64,000 bases of DNA from NCBI RefSeq assembly GCF_042432905.1, contig NZ_JBHLWI010000028.1:129993-193992 (forward strand). Direction: 5' to 3'. This DNA is from Fontibacter flavus. Its GTDB lineage: Bacteria; Bacteroidota; Bacteroidia; Cytophagales; Cyclobacteriaceae. The notes below the pieces were generated by a model. It was not told the origin of the DNA and did no database searches. It saw only the letters and a program-made list of their open reading frames with translations. The stretch's first letter is position 1; every line of letters starts with the position of its first letter. Positions 52,414-60,810 of this stretch are shown here, in pieces. Made by a program: the position numbers and the translations under genes.

Positions 52414-53655
52414 ATGGAGAACTTATCACATCAAGATGTAGTCAATTTATTTCTACAGCTGGCGGCCATGTTGCTGCTGGCCAGGATATTTGCAGAGATC
52501 GCACAGAAATTCAAGCAGCCCGCTGTGGTGGGGGAGCTATTGGCGGGGATCCTTTTGGGGCCTACCATTCTGGGGACCTTCATGCCGGAGTTTCATGAGT
52601 ATTTGTTCATGAGTAATCCAAGCGCCAATCTGGCCTTGGATGGCTTTGTACAGATTGCTGTAGTATTGTTGTTGTTTATTGCAGGGCTGGAGGTGGAGTT
52701 ACACCTGGTTTGGTCCCAGGGCAAGTCGGCAGTCAGTATCAGTTTACTGGGGCTGATTGTGCCGTTTTTGTTGGGTTTTGTCTTTCCCTATTACTTTCCC
52801 ACTTTCTTTGGTCTGGCTGACGGTGACAGGTTGCTGTTTTCACTCTTTATGGGAACGGCCATGTCCATTACGGCTTTGCCTGTGGTGGTCAGGATTTTGA
52901 TGGACATGAACCTGTTCAAGACCAAGATGGGCATGTTGATAGTCGCCTCGGCGATGGTCAACGATATCATCGGTTGGTTGATATTCTCCGTGATCCTTTC
53001 TTTTATGGGCAAAGGAAGTAACCTTTCCTTGGTGCAGACGATTGGGGTGACTCTTATTTTTACCTTTTTCATGTTGACATTGGGGAAGATCATCATCAAC
53101 AAGGTACTGCCGTGGATCAATAAAAAACTTGCCTGGCCAGGTGGGGTGCTTTCCCTTTCAATGGCTTTCTGCTTCCTTGCGGCAGCCTTTACAGAATGGT
53201 TGGGCATACATGCTATCTTCGGTGCTTTCCTTTTGGGAGTAGCCTTAGGGGATTCTGAGCATATGTCAGAAAGAGCCAAAGAAATCGTGCACCAGTTTAT
53301 CAATAATATTTTCGCGCCATTATTCTTCGTCTCAATAGGTCTAAAGATCAACTTCTTTACCAATTTTGAGTTCTTCCTTACCCTGGCGATTTTAGTGATT
53401 TCTTTTGCCGGAAAAATTTTCGGCAGTGGATTTGGAGCCTACAAGGGAGGCTTTAATATCAAAGAGTCCTTGGCCGTAGGCTTCGGGATGAATGCCAGAG
53501 GGGCGATGGAAATCATCTTAGGTCTGATCGCTTTAGAAAATGGACTGATCGATGAGAAGCTGTTTGTGGCCTTGGTGATTATGGCCATTGTGACCAGCAT
53601 GACCAGTGGACCATTGATGAAGTGGGCTTTGAAAGGGAAAAAAGAAGAATCATAG
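52414..53655 (+). CDS. Cation/proton antiporter (CPA2 family)
   Basis: A 413-residue protein with about 12 membrane helices. CPA2 motifs include PAVVGELLAGILLGPTILG in helix 2 and LLLFIAGLEVEL, with the two-acid transport region around SMAFCFLAAAFTEWLGIHAIFGAFLLG. No C-terminal Trk/KefC regulatory domain is attached, so control may be through the upstream UspA protein. Ion (Na+ or K+) cannot be fixed by eye. Confidence 0.9.
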   Translation: MENLSHQDVVNLFLQLAAMLLLARIFAEIAQKFKQPAVVGELLAGILLGPTILGTFMPEFHEYLFMSNPSANLALDGFVQIAVVLLLFIAGLEVELHLVWSQGKSAVSISLLGLIVPFLLGFVFPYYFPTFFGLADGDRLLFSLFMGTAMSITALPVVVRILMDMNLFKTKMGMLIVASAMVNDIIGWLIFSVILSFMGKGSNLSLVQTIGVTLIFTFFMLTLGKIIINKVLPWINKKLAWPGGVLSLSMAFCFLAAAFTEWLGIHAIFGAFLLGVALGDSEHMSERAKEIVHQFINNIFAPLFFVSIGLKINFFTNFEFFLTLAILVISFAGKIFGSGFGAYKGGFNIKESLAVGFGMNARGAMEIILGLIALENGLIDEKLFVALVIMAIVTSMTSGPLMKWALKGKKEES

Positions 53656-53679
53656 TTAGCTATAAAAAAAAATAATACT

Positions 53680-53790
53680 GAAAATCAATCGATTATAAAT
53701 ATTTTAGGAAATTTTCATTTCTAAAGCTTGCCTCGTTTTTTTTTTTCTTACATCAAGAATTAGTTTTGTCGGCGAAATTTTTAATTCTAA
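53680..53790 (+). promoter_or_regulatory. Repeated leader element, copy F (second locus, plus strand)
   Basis: It holds a T-tract of 11, 14 bases, and TAGTTTTG, an exact TAnnTTTG -7 box. The palindrome position reads TTTTGTCGGCGAAA, so the TTACCGGTAA symmetry is largely lost. Upstream, CTGAAAATCAAT and CTTGCCTCG match the minus-strand copies, especially D. It has the same orientation relative to the peptide gene as in the first locus. Confidence 0.65.
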
Positions 53791-53838
53791 TTGCCATTTT
53801 TTGGCTCTAATTTATGTTTAACTTAAAATTATTTTGTA

Positions 53839-54108
53839 ATGAAAAATGCAGTTTCAAAAATTTTATTTGTTGCTATGATATTTTGTGTTAATATCTCAAT
53901 AGCCAATGATGCTTCTCTCGAAAGTTCTGATTGTCAGGCAGGAGGTCCGGGGGCTGTATCCTGTCAGGCTTCCACAACCGTAGATACTACTGTGTTGGGT
54001 TCAGGTGCCTCAGTTACTAACTCTGCAAGTGTAACATGTGGTTCAGGTTATTATGCATGTTGTAATTCAAGTCTTATGGGCGCTTCAGCAAATTGTGTAG
54101 CAAATTAA
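53839..54108 (+). CDS. Small secreted Cys-rich peptide, cassette F
   Basis: An 89-residue product with signal MKNAVSKILFVAMIFCVNISIA and mature opening NDASLESSDCQAGG. The mature part, about 67 residues, is rich in Ser, Gly, Ala and Thr and has six Cys (SDCQ, SCQ, TCGSG, ACCNS, NCVAN). The opening matches the ESLE-type pattern of the minus-strand peptides, notably the peptide at 18872 (NDESL). It is followed by a hairpin and a propeller lipoprotein. Function unknown. Confidence 0.76.
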   Translation: MKNAVSKILFVAMIFCVNISIANDASLESSDCQAGGPGAVSCQASTTVDTTVLGSGASVTNSASVTCGSGYYACCNSSLMGASANCVAN

Positions 54109-54121
54109 TGATGTGAACCTT

Positions 54122-54150
54122 GAAGCAGTTTCAACTTAAGAAACTGCTTC
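54122..54150 (+). promoter_or_regulatory. RNA hairpin between peptide F and its propeller
   Basis: GAAGCAGTTTC/GAAACTGCTTC, a perfect 11 bp stem with a 7 base loop, 14 bases after the peptide stop. No T-tract. Likely protects or separates the peptide mRNA segment. Confidence 0.65.
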
Positions 54151-54264
54151 TAATCCATTTAGAAAGAGTGATCTTTTAAAATAAAATAGCTTATTTACGT
54201 AATGTCATTATAGTTGGATGAGAATTCCCCAACTTAGTAGAATTTAAAATAGAAATTAAATTAT

Positions 54265-55413
54265 ATGATTTATAGAGTTTTTTTTGCAGTGTTATTTCTT
54301 ATTGCTATTTCCTGTAAAGAGGTCAATTTCAATAATGACTTTAGTCTCGAAGAATTCAGGGTAAAAGACGAAGATGTTTTTCTTTATGATTTTTCCAAAG
54401 AGCTGGAACTTATCCCATTACTTTATAGTGGGCAGGAGAGTTTGGTTGGAATTGTAGATAAGCTTGAGGTTAAAGATGGAAGGTTTTTCATTCTTTCATC
54501 TACACCTAGTTCACAAAAATCATTGTTGATTTTTGGTCAAAAGGGGGAATTTGTAGGTAGGATAGATAAAGATAGTTTTGGTGATTTACATGGAAATTCT
54601 TTAAAGGATTTTTTGGTTTTAGAAGATAGTAGAATATTGATTTGGGATAATAATAATACAATTTTAATTATTAACGAAGACTTCAGGTTAATTGGTTCCC
54701 GTCAAATGCCATTTAGGATTGATAGAGTAAGCTATAATAAAGGTCAAATATTATGTTATTTAAATAAACAGGCATTAAATTTTCAAGATGAAGAATATTT
54801 TTATGATTTAGTTATACTTGATGAGAAATTAAACGTTTTAAATAGGTTTCTTCCATTTGAATTAAACCAAGGTGAAACGAGGTACCATGTTAAACTTTCC
54901 CCAAACATACATCCTTTTAAAAATGGGTTTTTATTTACAGAGTTTTTAAATGATACAGTTTACTATGTTGATTCAAATGAAACAAGAATACATAGGATCA
55001 TTGATTTTGGTGAAAAAAGATTTATTAAATCGAATTTTCCAAATGCAGTTGTTCAACCTTTATCCCCTATACTTACAGAGAAGTTTAAGTGGGGGATATA
55101 TAACCCACTAGAAAATGATGAATTCTTTTTTATCGGCTACTATGAAAATGATGTTCCAAAAAATTTAATTTATGAAAAGAGAAAAAACAAGCTTTATAAA
55201 CTGAATCCTATCAAGTCAATCAATGAAGAGAATATTGTGCCTGCCCCAATCCAATATAGTGATGAATATTTTTATGGAGTTTTAACAGAGGCTGGGATCT
55301 CTTTTGTTGATAAAGAAAAAATTAAGAGTTATTCTGATAAGTCAATAGTAAAAAGAGCAGATGACTATATAATTAACAATGGGAATCCGATAATTTTCAA
55401 ATATAAATTATAA
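54265..55413 (+). CDS. 6-bladed beta-propeller lipoprotein, cassette F
   Basis: A 382-residue lipoprotein (lipobox AISC at Cys17). Blade-like stretches include LLIFGQKGEFVGRID and ILIWDNNNTILIINEDFRLI. Size, lipobox and pairing with a peptide match the propellers at 15169, 17582, 20205 and 22217. A+T-rich compared with the flanking usp and rsgA genes. Ligand unknown. Confidence 0.82.
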   Translation: MIYRVFFAVLFLIAISCKEVNFNNDFSLEEFRVKDEDVFLYDFSKELELIPLLYSGQESLVGIVDKLEVKDGRFFILSSTPSSQKSLLIFGQKGEFVGRIDKDSFGDLHGNSLKDFLVLEDSRILIWDNNNTILIINEDFRLIGSRQMPFRIDRVSYNKGQILCYLNKQALNFQDEEYFYDLVILDEKLNVLNRFLPFELNQGETRYHVKLSPNIHPFKNGFLFTEFLNDTVYYVDSNETRIHRIIDFGEKRFIKSNFPNAVVQPLSPILTEKFKWGIYNPLENDEFFFIGYYENDVPKNLIYEKRKNKLYKLNPIKSINEENIVPAPIQYSDEYFYGVLTEAGISFVDKEKIKSYSDKSIVKRADDYIINNGNPIIFKYKL

Positions 55414-55419
55414 TATAAT

Positions 55420-55761
55420 ATGATGTATCTAGCTTTGTCATTCATCGTTTATTTTTCAATCTCATGGAATGATGTCTTTGAAGTTCAAATAAATCAAAAG
55501 ACTTCAAAAAGTGAATTGAATTTAATTATAGAAGAAGCTAAAAAAAGAGATGTTGAAATTAAAGTCCTTTATGCTAGTTATAATGAAGATGATAAAATAA
55601 ATATCCTTCAATTAAAGGTTGTGGCTAAAGGAATTGGTGAGTCGACAACCACGTTTGATAGTAGATCTGGGAATTGTCTGAATATTATTAAAGATTCAAG
55701 ATCAGATACAAGGGTTCCATTTCAGGTTAATATTGATGATTGTGATGGCAAGTCAGGTTGA
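55420..55761 (+). CDS. Small protein following the cassette F propeller
   Basis: A 113-residue protein with a hydrophobic N-terminus (MMYLALSFIVYFSIS). It has an alpha/beta segment with I-E-E-A-K-K-R-D style helix and strands (FEVQINQKTSKSELNLII, INILQLKVVAKGIG), then a short Cys-containing tail. The alternation recalls the small C-terminal domain seen in some M56/BlaR1-like Bacteroidota proteins, but I cannot name a family. It is only 6 bases after the propeller gene. Confidence 0.6.
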   Translation: MMYLALSFIVYFSISWNDVFEVQINQKTSKSELNLIIEEAKKRDVEIKVLYASYNEDDKINILQLKVVAKGIGESTTTFDSRSGNCLNIIKDSRSDTRVPFQVNIDDCDGKSG

Positions 55762-55814
55762 TGCTTTTATAGTGGATTTTTTGTTCAAAATTCATCAATA
55801 CTTAAATTAAGGAG

Positions 55815-56738
55815 TTACCGGTGATCATCCTCCTCAAACAGGATATTGACATAGCTGTCATACCTATAGGGGTGGATGAATCCTTCTTCGAGTTTCTCCA
55901 ATACCATACAGCCAGGTTCATTGATATGTCGGCAGTTGTTGTATTTGCACTGCCCAAGATATTGGCGCATTTCTACGAAATAATGGGAAAGCTCCTGATC
56001 TTCAATGTCCAAAATCCCGAATTCTTTGATGCCGGGCGTATCGATCAGGTATCCTCCTTCTGCCAATTCAAACATTTCTGCAAAAGTGGTGGTATGTACT
56101 CCCTTGGCACTGAATTTCGATATTTCCTTGGTAGCCTGTTGGGCTTCAGGAACCAGTTTATTCAGGAAAGTGGATTTGCCCACGCCGGAGTGGCCTGATA
56201 ACAAGATGGTTTTTCCTTTTAATAATGGAATGAACTGTTCTTTGAGGTTATCCGCCTTCAGGGCAGAGATTTCTATGACCGGGTAGCCCAAAGGCTCGTA
56301 GATTTCTTTAAGATCCTGAAGATACTCGAGGTCCTTATCCTTATACTTTTCATCCATTTTGTTAACCAGAATGGTGGCGGGGATACGGAAACTTTCTGTG
56401 CTGACAAGAAACCTGTCAATGAAGCCCAGGGATGTTCGGGGATTTCTGAGGGTGACGATCAGGAAAGCCTGATCAATATTGGAGGCTAGGATATGCGAAA
56501 AATGGGACTTTCGGGTAGATTTTCGGATGATATAATTTTCTCTTGGCAATATTTCCTTGATCACAGAAGTAGGCTGGTCCTCTTCTCTCTCCACTTCTAC
56601 GTAATCCCCTACAGCGATAGGGTTGGTTAGCTTCAGGTCGTCCTGTTTGAATTTCCCTCTAAGTCTGGCCTGTATGTTGCCGGAATCGGTTTTGACGGTA
56701 TACCAGCTACCGGTGGATTTGATTACCCTACCTTTCAT
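55815..56738 (-). CDS. rsgA: Ribosome small subunit-dependent GTPase A
   Basis: A 307-residue circularly permuted GTPase. An N-terminal OB domain is followed by G4 (NKMD), then G1 (GHSGVGKST) and G3 (DTPGIKEF) in that order. The C-terminal zinc region reads CKYNNCRHINEPGC. RsgA assists late 30S subunit maturation. Its first codon overlaps the end of waaA by 4 bases on the minus strand. Confidence 0.95.
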   Translation of the reverse strand: MKGRVIKSTGSWYTVKTDSGNIQARLRGKFKQDDLKLTNPIAVGDYVEVEREEDQPTSVIKEILPRENYIIRKSTRKSHFSHILASNIDQAFLIVTLRNPRTSLGFIDRFLVSTESFRIPATILVNKMDEKYKDKDLEYLQDLKEIYEPLGYPVIEISALKADNLKEQFIPLLKGKTILLSGHSGVGKSTFLNKLVPEAQQATKEISKFSAKGVHTTTFAEMFELAEGGYLIDTPGIKEFGILDIEDQELSHYFVEMRQYLGQCKYNNCRHINEPGCMVLEKLEEGFIHPYRYDSYVNILFEEDDHR

Positions 56739-57982
56739 GATTGTTGGATTTTGGAACTGATGATGTCCATGATTTTGGATGCACTGCCGATGTTGTCATT
56801 CACGAGCCTTACTGCATTTTGGCAGGAGTTAAGATAATGTGCATCTTCAGATAATTCAAGGACAATATTTTTCAATTGCTGCTCATTTTCTACTGAGTAA
56901 CCACAGCCGTATTCCTGAGAGATCTGTGCCTCGGGAAATTTTCCTGATTTTTTAACTTTTCCAAAAATTACTGGTATGCCATAGGCAATGGGCTCCAGGA
57001 TATTGTGTAATCCTTTTCCAAATGCACCGCCAACATATGCAATTTTAGCGAATTGATAAAGGGAAGACAGGGAGCCAATATTGTCAATGAACAGGACTTC
57101 TGTCTCCGGTTTAAGGGGAAGTTCTGAATATTTCTGTGAGGACTTATTGATTTTCGATTTCCATTCGGCAATCTTGTCAGGGTCAATGTCATGTGGCGCA
57201 ATGATCCATTTGAATTTATCGGATTCATTGATCAATGGAATGAGCAGGTCCATGTCTTCCTGCCATGCTGAGCCCACAGTGATGATGTTTTTTTTCCAGA
57301 CAAAATCCCTCAATTCAGGAAAGGATTTAGGTGATTGGGCGATTGCTTTGGTCCTGTCGTACCGGGTATCTCCGGTGACTGAGGTCTGATGATAATTGAT
57401 TTGTTGGAGTAGTCTTTGGGTTTCCGTATTTTGGCAACAAATATGATCGAAGCAGTGGATGACCTGCTTGAAAAACTGACCATATGGTTTGAAATAAATC
57501 TGGTTTTGCCTCATAGATGCCGAGAACAAAAAGAGTGGAATTCTTCTTTTTTTGGCTTCCAGGATGTGGTTGGCCCAAAGGTCATATTTGACAAATAAAC
57601 CGATATCAGGCTTTAGTGCAGCCATGAATTTCTTTGCTTTTGACCTGGTGTCAAAGGGCAGGTAAGTGATGTAATCCACGTTTTCCTGAGGACGTTTGAT
57701 GGCATATTCATAGCCTGAGGGGCTGAAGAAACTGACCACTACCTTGAAGTCGGGAAACCTCTTTTTAAGTTCCTGAATGACCGGTTTGGCCTGCTCATAT
57801 TCACCTAGAGAGGCTACATGAAACCATGCAAGCTTACCTGGATTTTTGATCCGGAATTCAGCCAATTTTATAAAAAGTCCTTCACGGCCATTGACCAATG
57901 CGGTGATTTTAGGGCTCGCCCTTTTAAAAGTTTGAAGACCTCTCGAAAAAAAGAATAGGGCTGTATCGTAAATCAATTTCAT
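56735..57982 (-). CDS. waaA: 3-deoxy-D-manno-octulosonic acid (Kdo) transferase
   Basis: A 415-residue GT30-type glycosyltransferase that adds Kdo to lipid A. Family features: an N-terminal hydrophobic anchor, WFHVASLGEYEQAKPVI, TYLPFDTRSKAKKF, and the C-terminal AKIAYVGGAFGKGLHNILEP donor motif. Shows that the organism makes LPS. The rsgA gene overlaps its stop by 4 bases. Confidence 0.95.
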   Translation of the reverse strand: MKLIYDTALFFFSRGLQTFKRASPKITALVNGREGLFIKLAEFRIKNPGKLAWFHVASLGEYEQAKPVIQELKKRFPDFKVVVSFFSPSGYEYAIKRPQENVDYITYLPFDTRSKAKKFMAALKPDIGLFVKYDLWANHILEAKKRRIPLFLFSASMRQNQIYFKPYGQFFKQVIHCFDHICCQNTETQRLLQQINYHQTSVTGDTRYDRTKAIAQSPKSFPELRDFVWKKNIITVGSAWQEDMDLLIPLINESDKFKWIIAPHDIDPDKIAEWKSKINKSSQKYSELPLKPETEVLFIDNIGSLSSLYQFAKIAYVGGAFGKGLHNILEPIAYGIPVIFGKVKKSGKFPEAQISQEYGCGYSVENEQQLKNIVLELSEDAHYLNSCQNAVRLVNDNIGSASKIMDIISSKIQQS

Positions 57983-58017
57983 CAGGACAAAAATAAGCGG
58001 TTTGTTTTCTAAAAGAG

Positions 58018-58048
58018 AAAAAGCTCCAATTGAAAAATTGGAGCTTTT
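58018..58048 (-). terminator. Intrinsic terminator after the peroxiredoxin
   Basis: AAAAGCTCCAATT/AATTGGAGCTTTT stem with a 4 base loop; T-rich on the minus strand. Ends the PerR-like/peroxiredoxin operon. Confidence 0.85.
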
Positions 58049-58069
58049 GAATTTATAGAGTATTTGATC

Positions 58070-58699
58070 TTAGTTTTTAGCCAAGTAAGTAGCTACACCT
58101 TCTTTGGTTGCAGTCATGGCTTCTTTGCCTTCTTCCCAGTTAGCAGGACATACTTCACCGTATTTTTCAACATGGTGCAATGCATCTACCAATCTGATCA
58201 TTTCGTCGATGTTTCTTCCTAGAGGGAAGTCGTTGATCGTCTCATGTCTTACTACACCTTCTTTGTCGATCAAGAAAGAGCCTCTGTAAGCGATAGGGGC
58301 ACCTTCGAAAGTCAATTGACCTTCTTCGTTGTAGTTCCACTCACCGGCAAGTACGCCGAAGTTGTGTGCGATAGTTTTGGAAACGTCAGCTACCAATGGG
58401 TAAGTTACGCCTTCAATTCCACCGTTATCTTTAGCTGTGCTCAACCAAGCAAGGTGTGTTTCTTCAGTATCTGTGGAAGCACCTACTACAGCTACACCTC
58501 TTTTTTCGAATTCAGCTAATTTTTCTTGGAATGCAAGAATTTCAGTTGGGCAAACGAAAGTGAAATCTTTTGGGTAAAAGAAGAACACCACGTCTTTTTT
58601 ACCAAGATATTGTTCCAAAGAGAATCCTTCTACGATTTCTTCTCCATTGATCACAGCGCCAGCTGAAAATAGAGGAGCTTTTTTTCCTACTAATGACAT
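58070..58699 (-). CDS. 2-Cys peroxiredoxin (AhpC/Prx1 type)
   Basis: A 209-residue peroxidase. The peroxidatic Cys50 is in FYPKDFTFVCPTEI and the resolving Cys184 in GEVCPANW near the C-terminus, so a typical 2-Cys enzyme. It reduces hydrogen peroxide and organic hydroperoxides. It begins 19 bases after the stop of the PerR-like regulator, in the same operon. Confidence 0.95.
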   Translation of the reverse strand: MSLVGKKAPLFSAGAVINGEEIVEGFSLEQYLGKKDVVFFFYPKDFTFVCPTEILAFQEKLAEFEKRGVAVVGASTDTEETHLAWLSTAKDNGGIEGVTYPLVADVSKTIAHNFGVLAGEWNYNEEGQLTFEGAPIAYRGSFLIDKEGVVRHETINDFPLGRNIDEMIRLVDALHHVEKYGEVCPANWEEGKEAMTATKEGVATYLAKN

Positions 58700-58718
58700 A
58701 ATTTTAATAGTTTGAATT

Positions 58719-59147
58719 TTAAGATGTTATTGTTGATTTTTTTCTTCCTTTAATTACCACGGAAATCTCTTCAATTTCGAAACCCTGAATATCCTCTTTT
58801 TGGATGAACTCATGGAGCAGTTTTTCCAGACCTTCATTTCTGTAATCCCGGATTTCGTGGCTGTCCTTGCAGTACAAATGACTGTGAGCATCCATAATGG
58901 CATCAAAACGCATGACGCCGTTTTGATCCACAAACTTTTGGGTCAAACCACAGTGAACGAAGCTGTCCAAAGTTTTATATACTGTCCCAAGAGAAATAGA
59001 AGGATTGGCGATTTTAATTTTGTCAAATAACTGTTCAGCCGTAGGATGTTCCTCGGCATGATATAGTGCATCGTAGATGACCCATCTTTGATGAGTAAAC
59101 TTCAATCCGCTTTCGGTTATTTTATTTTTGACAAAGTCTGTTTGCAT
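58719..59147 (-). CDS. PerR-like Fur-family regulator
   Basis: The start at 59147 (MQTDFVKNKITESGLKFTHQR) gives 142 residues. The upstream in-frame ATG at 59225 would read through the operator. The winged-helix part has GLKFTHQRWVIYDAL and SISLGTVYKTLDSF. The metal site RFDAIMDAHSHLYC matches the regulatory site of PerR (RFD...D-x-H-x-H). The structural zinc CxxC of most family members is not intact: the sequence reads YCKDSHEI. A peroxidase gene follows, which fits a peroxide sensor. Confidence 0.88.
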   Translation of the reverse strand: MQTDFVKNKITESGLKFTHQRWVIYDALYHAEEHPTAEQLFDKIKIANPSISLGTVYKTLDSFVHCGLTQKFVDQNGVMRFDAIMDAHSHLYCKDSHEIRDYRNEGLEKLLHEFIQKEDIQGFEIEEISVVIKGRKKSTITS

Positions 59148-59163
59148 TTCAACGGTTCCTAAA

Positions 59164-59178
59164 TAAGAATAATTCTTA
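59164..59178. promoter_or_regulatory. PerR/Fur-type operator (7-1-7 palindrome)
   Basis: TAAGAAT-A-ATTCTTA is a perfect 7-1-7 inverted repeat, 17 bases upstream of the PerR-like ATG. Architecture equals the PerR box (TTATAAT-N-ATTATAA) although bases differ. Autoregulation of the regulator/peroxiredoxin operon is inferred. The rest of the 309 bp gap to 59457 is A+T-rich with no supported gene. Confidence 0.65.
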
Positions 59179-59456
59179 CTTGGTAATTGTTCTGCAAAGG
59201 TAATACTTCTCAGATGAATTCCCAAAAATTTTCAGAACATAATTCTGATATTTAGCATATAAAAATTTAAAAACAAAAATATGTTTCGGTTAAAGTTTTA
59301 AATAATGTATTAAATTCTTAAAAAATATTATTTGAAGAATAAAGTAAATCAAAGTGTACAATAAAATGCAAATAAGTTCTGTAGCGATTGCATGCTCCCA
59401 TTATTTTTTTTTTTAAATTGTAAGCTTGTTACCGATAAAAAGCCCGAGTAATTCAC

Positions 59457-59942
59457 ATGGTTAAAGTATTGTTCATTTGTTTGGGGAACATTTGTAGGTC
59501 TCCTTTAGCTGAAGCTATTTTCAATCATAAAATCCAAAAGAATGGTCTTGAAAATAAATTCAAAAGCGATAGCTGTGGCACTTCCGATTACCACATAGGA
59601 GAGTTGCCGGATGAGCGGACATTGAAATGTGCGGTAAAATATGAATTGCCTATCAATCACAGGGCAAGACAGATCAACAGGGTTGATCTTAGAGAATTCG
59701 ATTATTTGATTGCCATGGATCATTCCAATAAAAGGAATGTGCAGAGTTTGTTGGATCAATTCAAAATCCAGCATGAAAAGCTTTTTTTGATCAGAGAATT
59801 TCACCCGGAATCCGATAGCTTGGAAGTGCCTGACCCTTATTATGGCGGTGAGGACGGTTTTGAAAATGTCTACAGGATTTTGGATGAGTCTATAGAGCAT
59901 TTTTTGCAGCATCTGAGGGAAGGTCATAATATTTATGTTTGA
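59457..59942 (+). CDS. Low-molecular-weight protein tyrosine phosphatase
   Basis: A 161-residue enzyme with the P-loop signature CLGNICRSP (Cys8, Arg14) at the N-terminus and the general-acid loop DPYYGGEDGF at about residues 123-132. Full family length. The protein substrate is unknown. It overlaps the next gene by 8 bases. Confidence 0.95.
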   Translation: MVKVLFICLGNICRSPLAEAIFNHKIQKNGLENKFKSDSCGTSDYHIGELPDERTLKCAVKYELPINHRARQINRVDLREFDYLIAMDHSNKRNVQSLLDQFKIQHEKLFLIREFHPESDSLEVPDPYYGGEDGFENVYRILDESIEHFLQHLREGHNIYV

Positions 59943-60810
59943 TCAGCAAGGGTTTTATGACAAAATAATTTTCCAAATTTTTGGGCAGGAAATACCCATT
60001 GTAGAGACTAGGCTTGTAGCTTACGGCGCTGTTAATCAGGGGGTATACCTAGCTACTCATCAGGCAAATTTTTTTCTTAAAGTAAGTTTCGAGGACAAAC
60101 AGGATATTTTTCAAAAAGAAGCAGAAGGCCTGAACCTCATGCGTGTGCACTGTCCTCTTCAGATTCCTGAAGTACATGGCTTTGGAAGGGTAGATGACAG
60201 GAATTTCTTGTTGATGGATTGGATACAGGAAGGTCAAAAGAGTGCTGTTTACTGGGAGGAGCTGGGAGTAGGTTTGGCACATTTGCATATGGCCACGCAA
60301 CCCGATTTTGGTTTGGGTTCTGATAATTTCATAGCGTCCATAGGTCAGGTGAACCAAGAGAAGCCTTCCTGGCCGGATTTTTTTATCCAAAACAGGCTTG
60401 AGCCTTTAATCGGAAGGGCTTATTTCGAAGGTTTGGTTACGCATGATTTTCTCAAAAAATTTCAAAAAATTTACCCCCTATTAGCATCAGTATTTCCAAA
60501 AGAAAGACCAGCTCTTTTGCATGGGGATTTGTGGTCAGGAAATGTGATTCAGGGAAAAGAGGGTAAGCCGGTGCTGATTGACCCGGCAGTATATTATGGG
60601 CACAGGGAAATGGATCTGGCGTTTTCCAGGCTTTTTGGTGGTTTTGACGAATCATTTTACCAATCCTATGAAGTGGTTTTTCCCTTGGAACCTGGTTTTC
60701 AGCAAAGAGTCCCTATCTATAACCTTTATCCACTTTTGGTGCATCTGCTGCTTTTTGGCAAAGCCTACTTGGTGGGGATTGAAAAGACCGTCAAAACCCT
60801 GCTAGGCTAA
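59935..60810 (+). CDS. Fructosamine kinase family protein
   Basis: A 291-residue kinase-like enzyme. Motifs: nucleotide lobe FFLKVSFEDKQDIFQKEAEGL, the catalytic LLHGDLWSGNV and metal-binding IDPAVYYGHREMDLAF. Family members phosphorylate ketosamines on glycated proteins, and bacterial homologs act in protein deglycation. Coupled by 8 base overlap with the phosphatase gene, a frequent pair. Confidence 0.92.
   Translation: MFDQQGFYDKIIFQIFGQEIPIVETRLVAYGAVNQGVYLATHQANFFLKVSFEDKQDIFQKEAEGLNLMRVHCPLQIPEVHGFGRVDDRNFLLMDWIQEGQKSAVYWEELGVGLAHLHMATQPDFGLGSDNFIASIGQVNQEKPSWPDFFIQNRLEPLIGRAYFEGLVTHDFLKKFQKIYPLLASVFPKERPALLHGDLWSGNVIQGKEGKPVLIDPAVYYGHREMDLAFSRLFGGFDESFYQSYEVVFPLEPGFQQRVPIYNLYPLLVHLLLFGKAYLVGIEKTVKTLLG

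Noticed and set aside
52791..53363. 190-codon frame opposite the antiporter gene
   Set aside because: It is antisense to conserved membrane helices, with no ribosome site or domain likeness.
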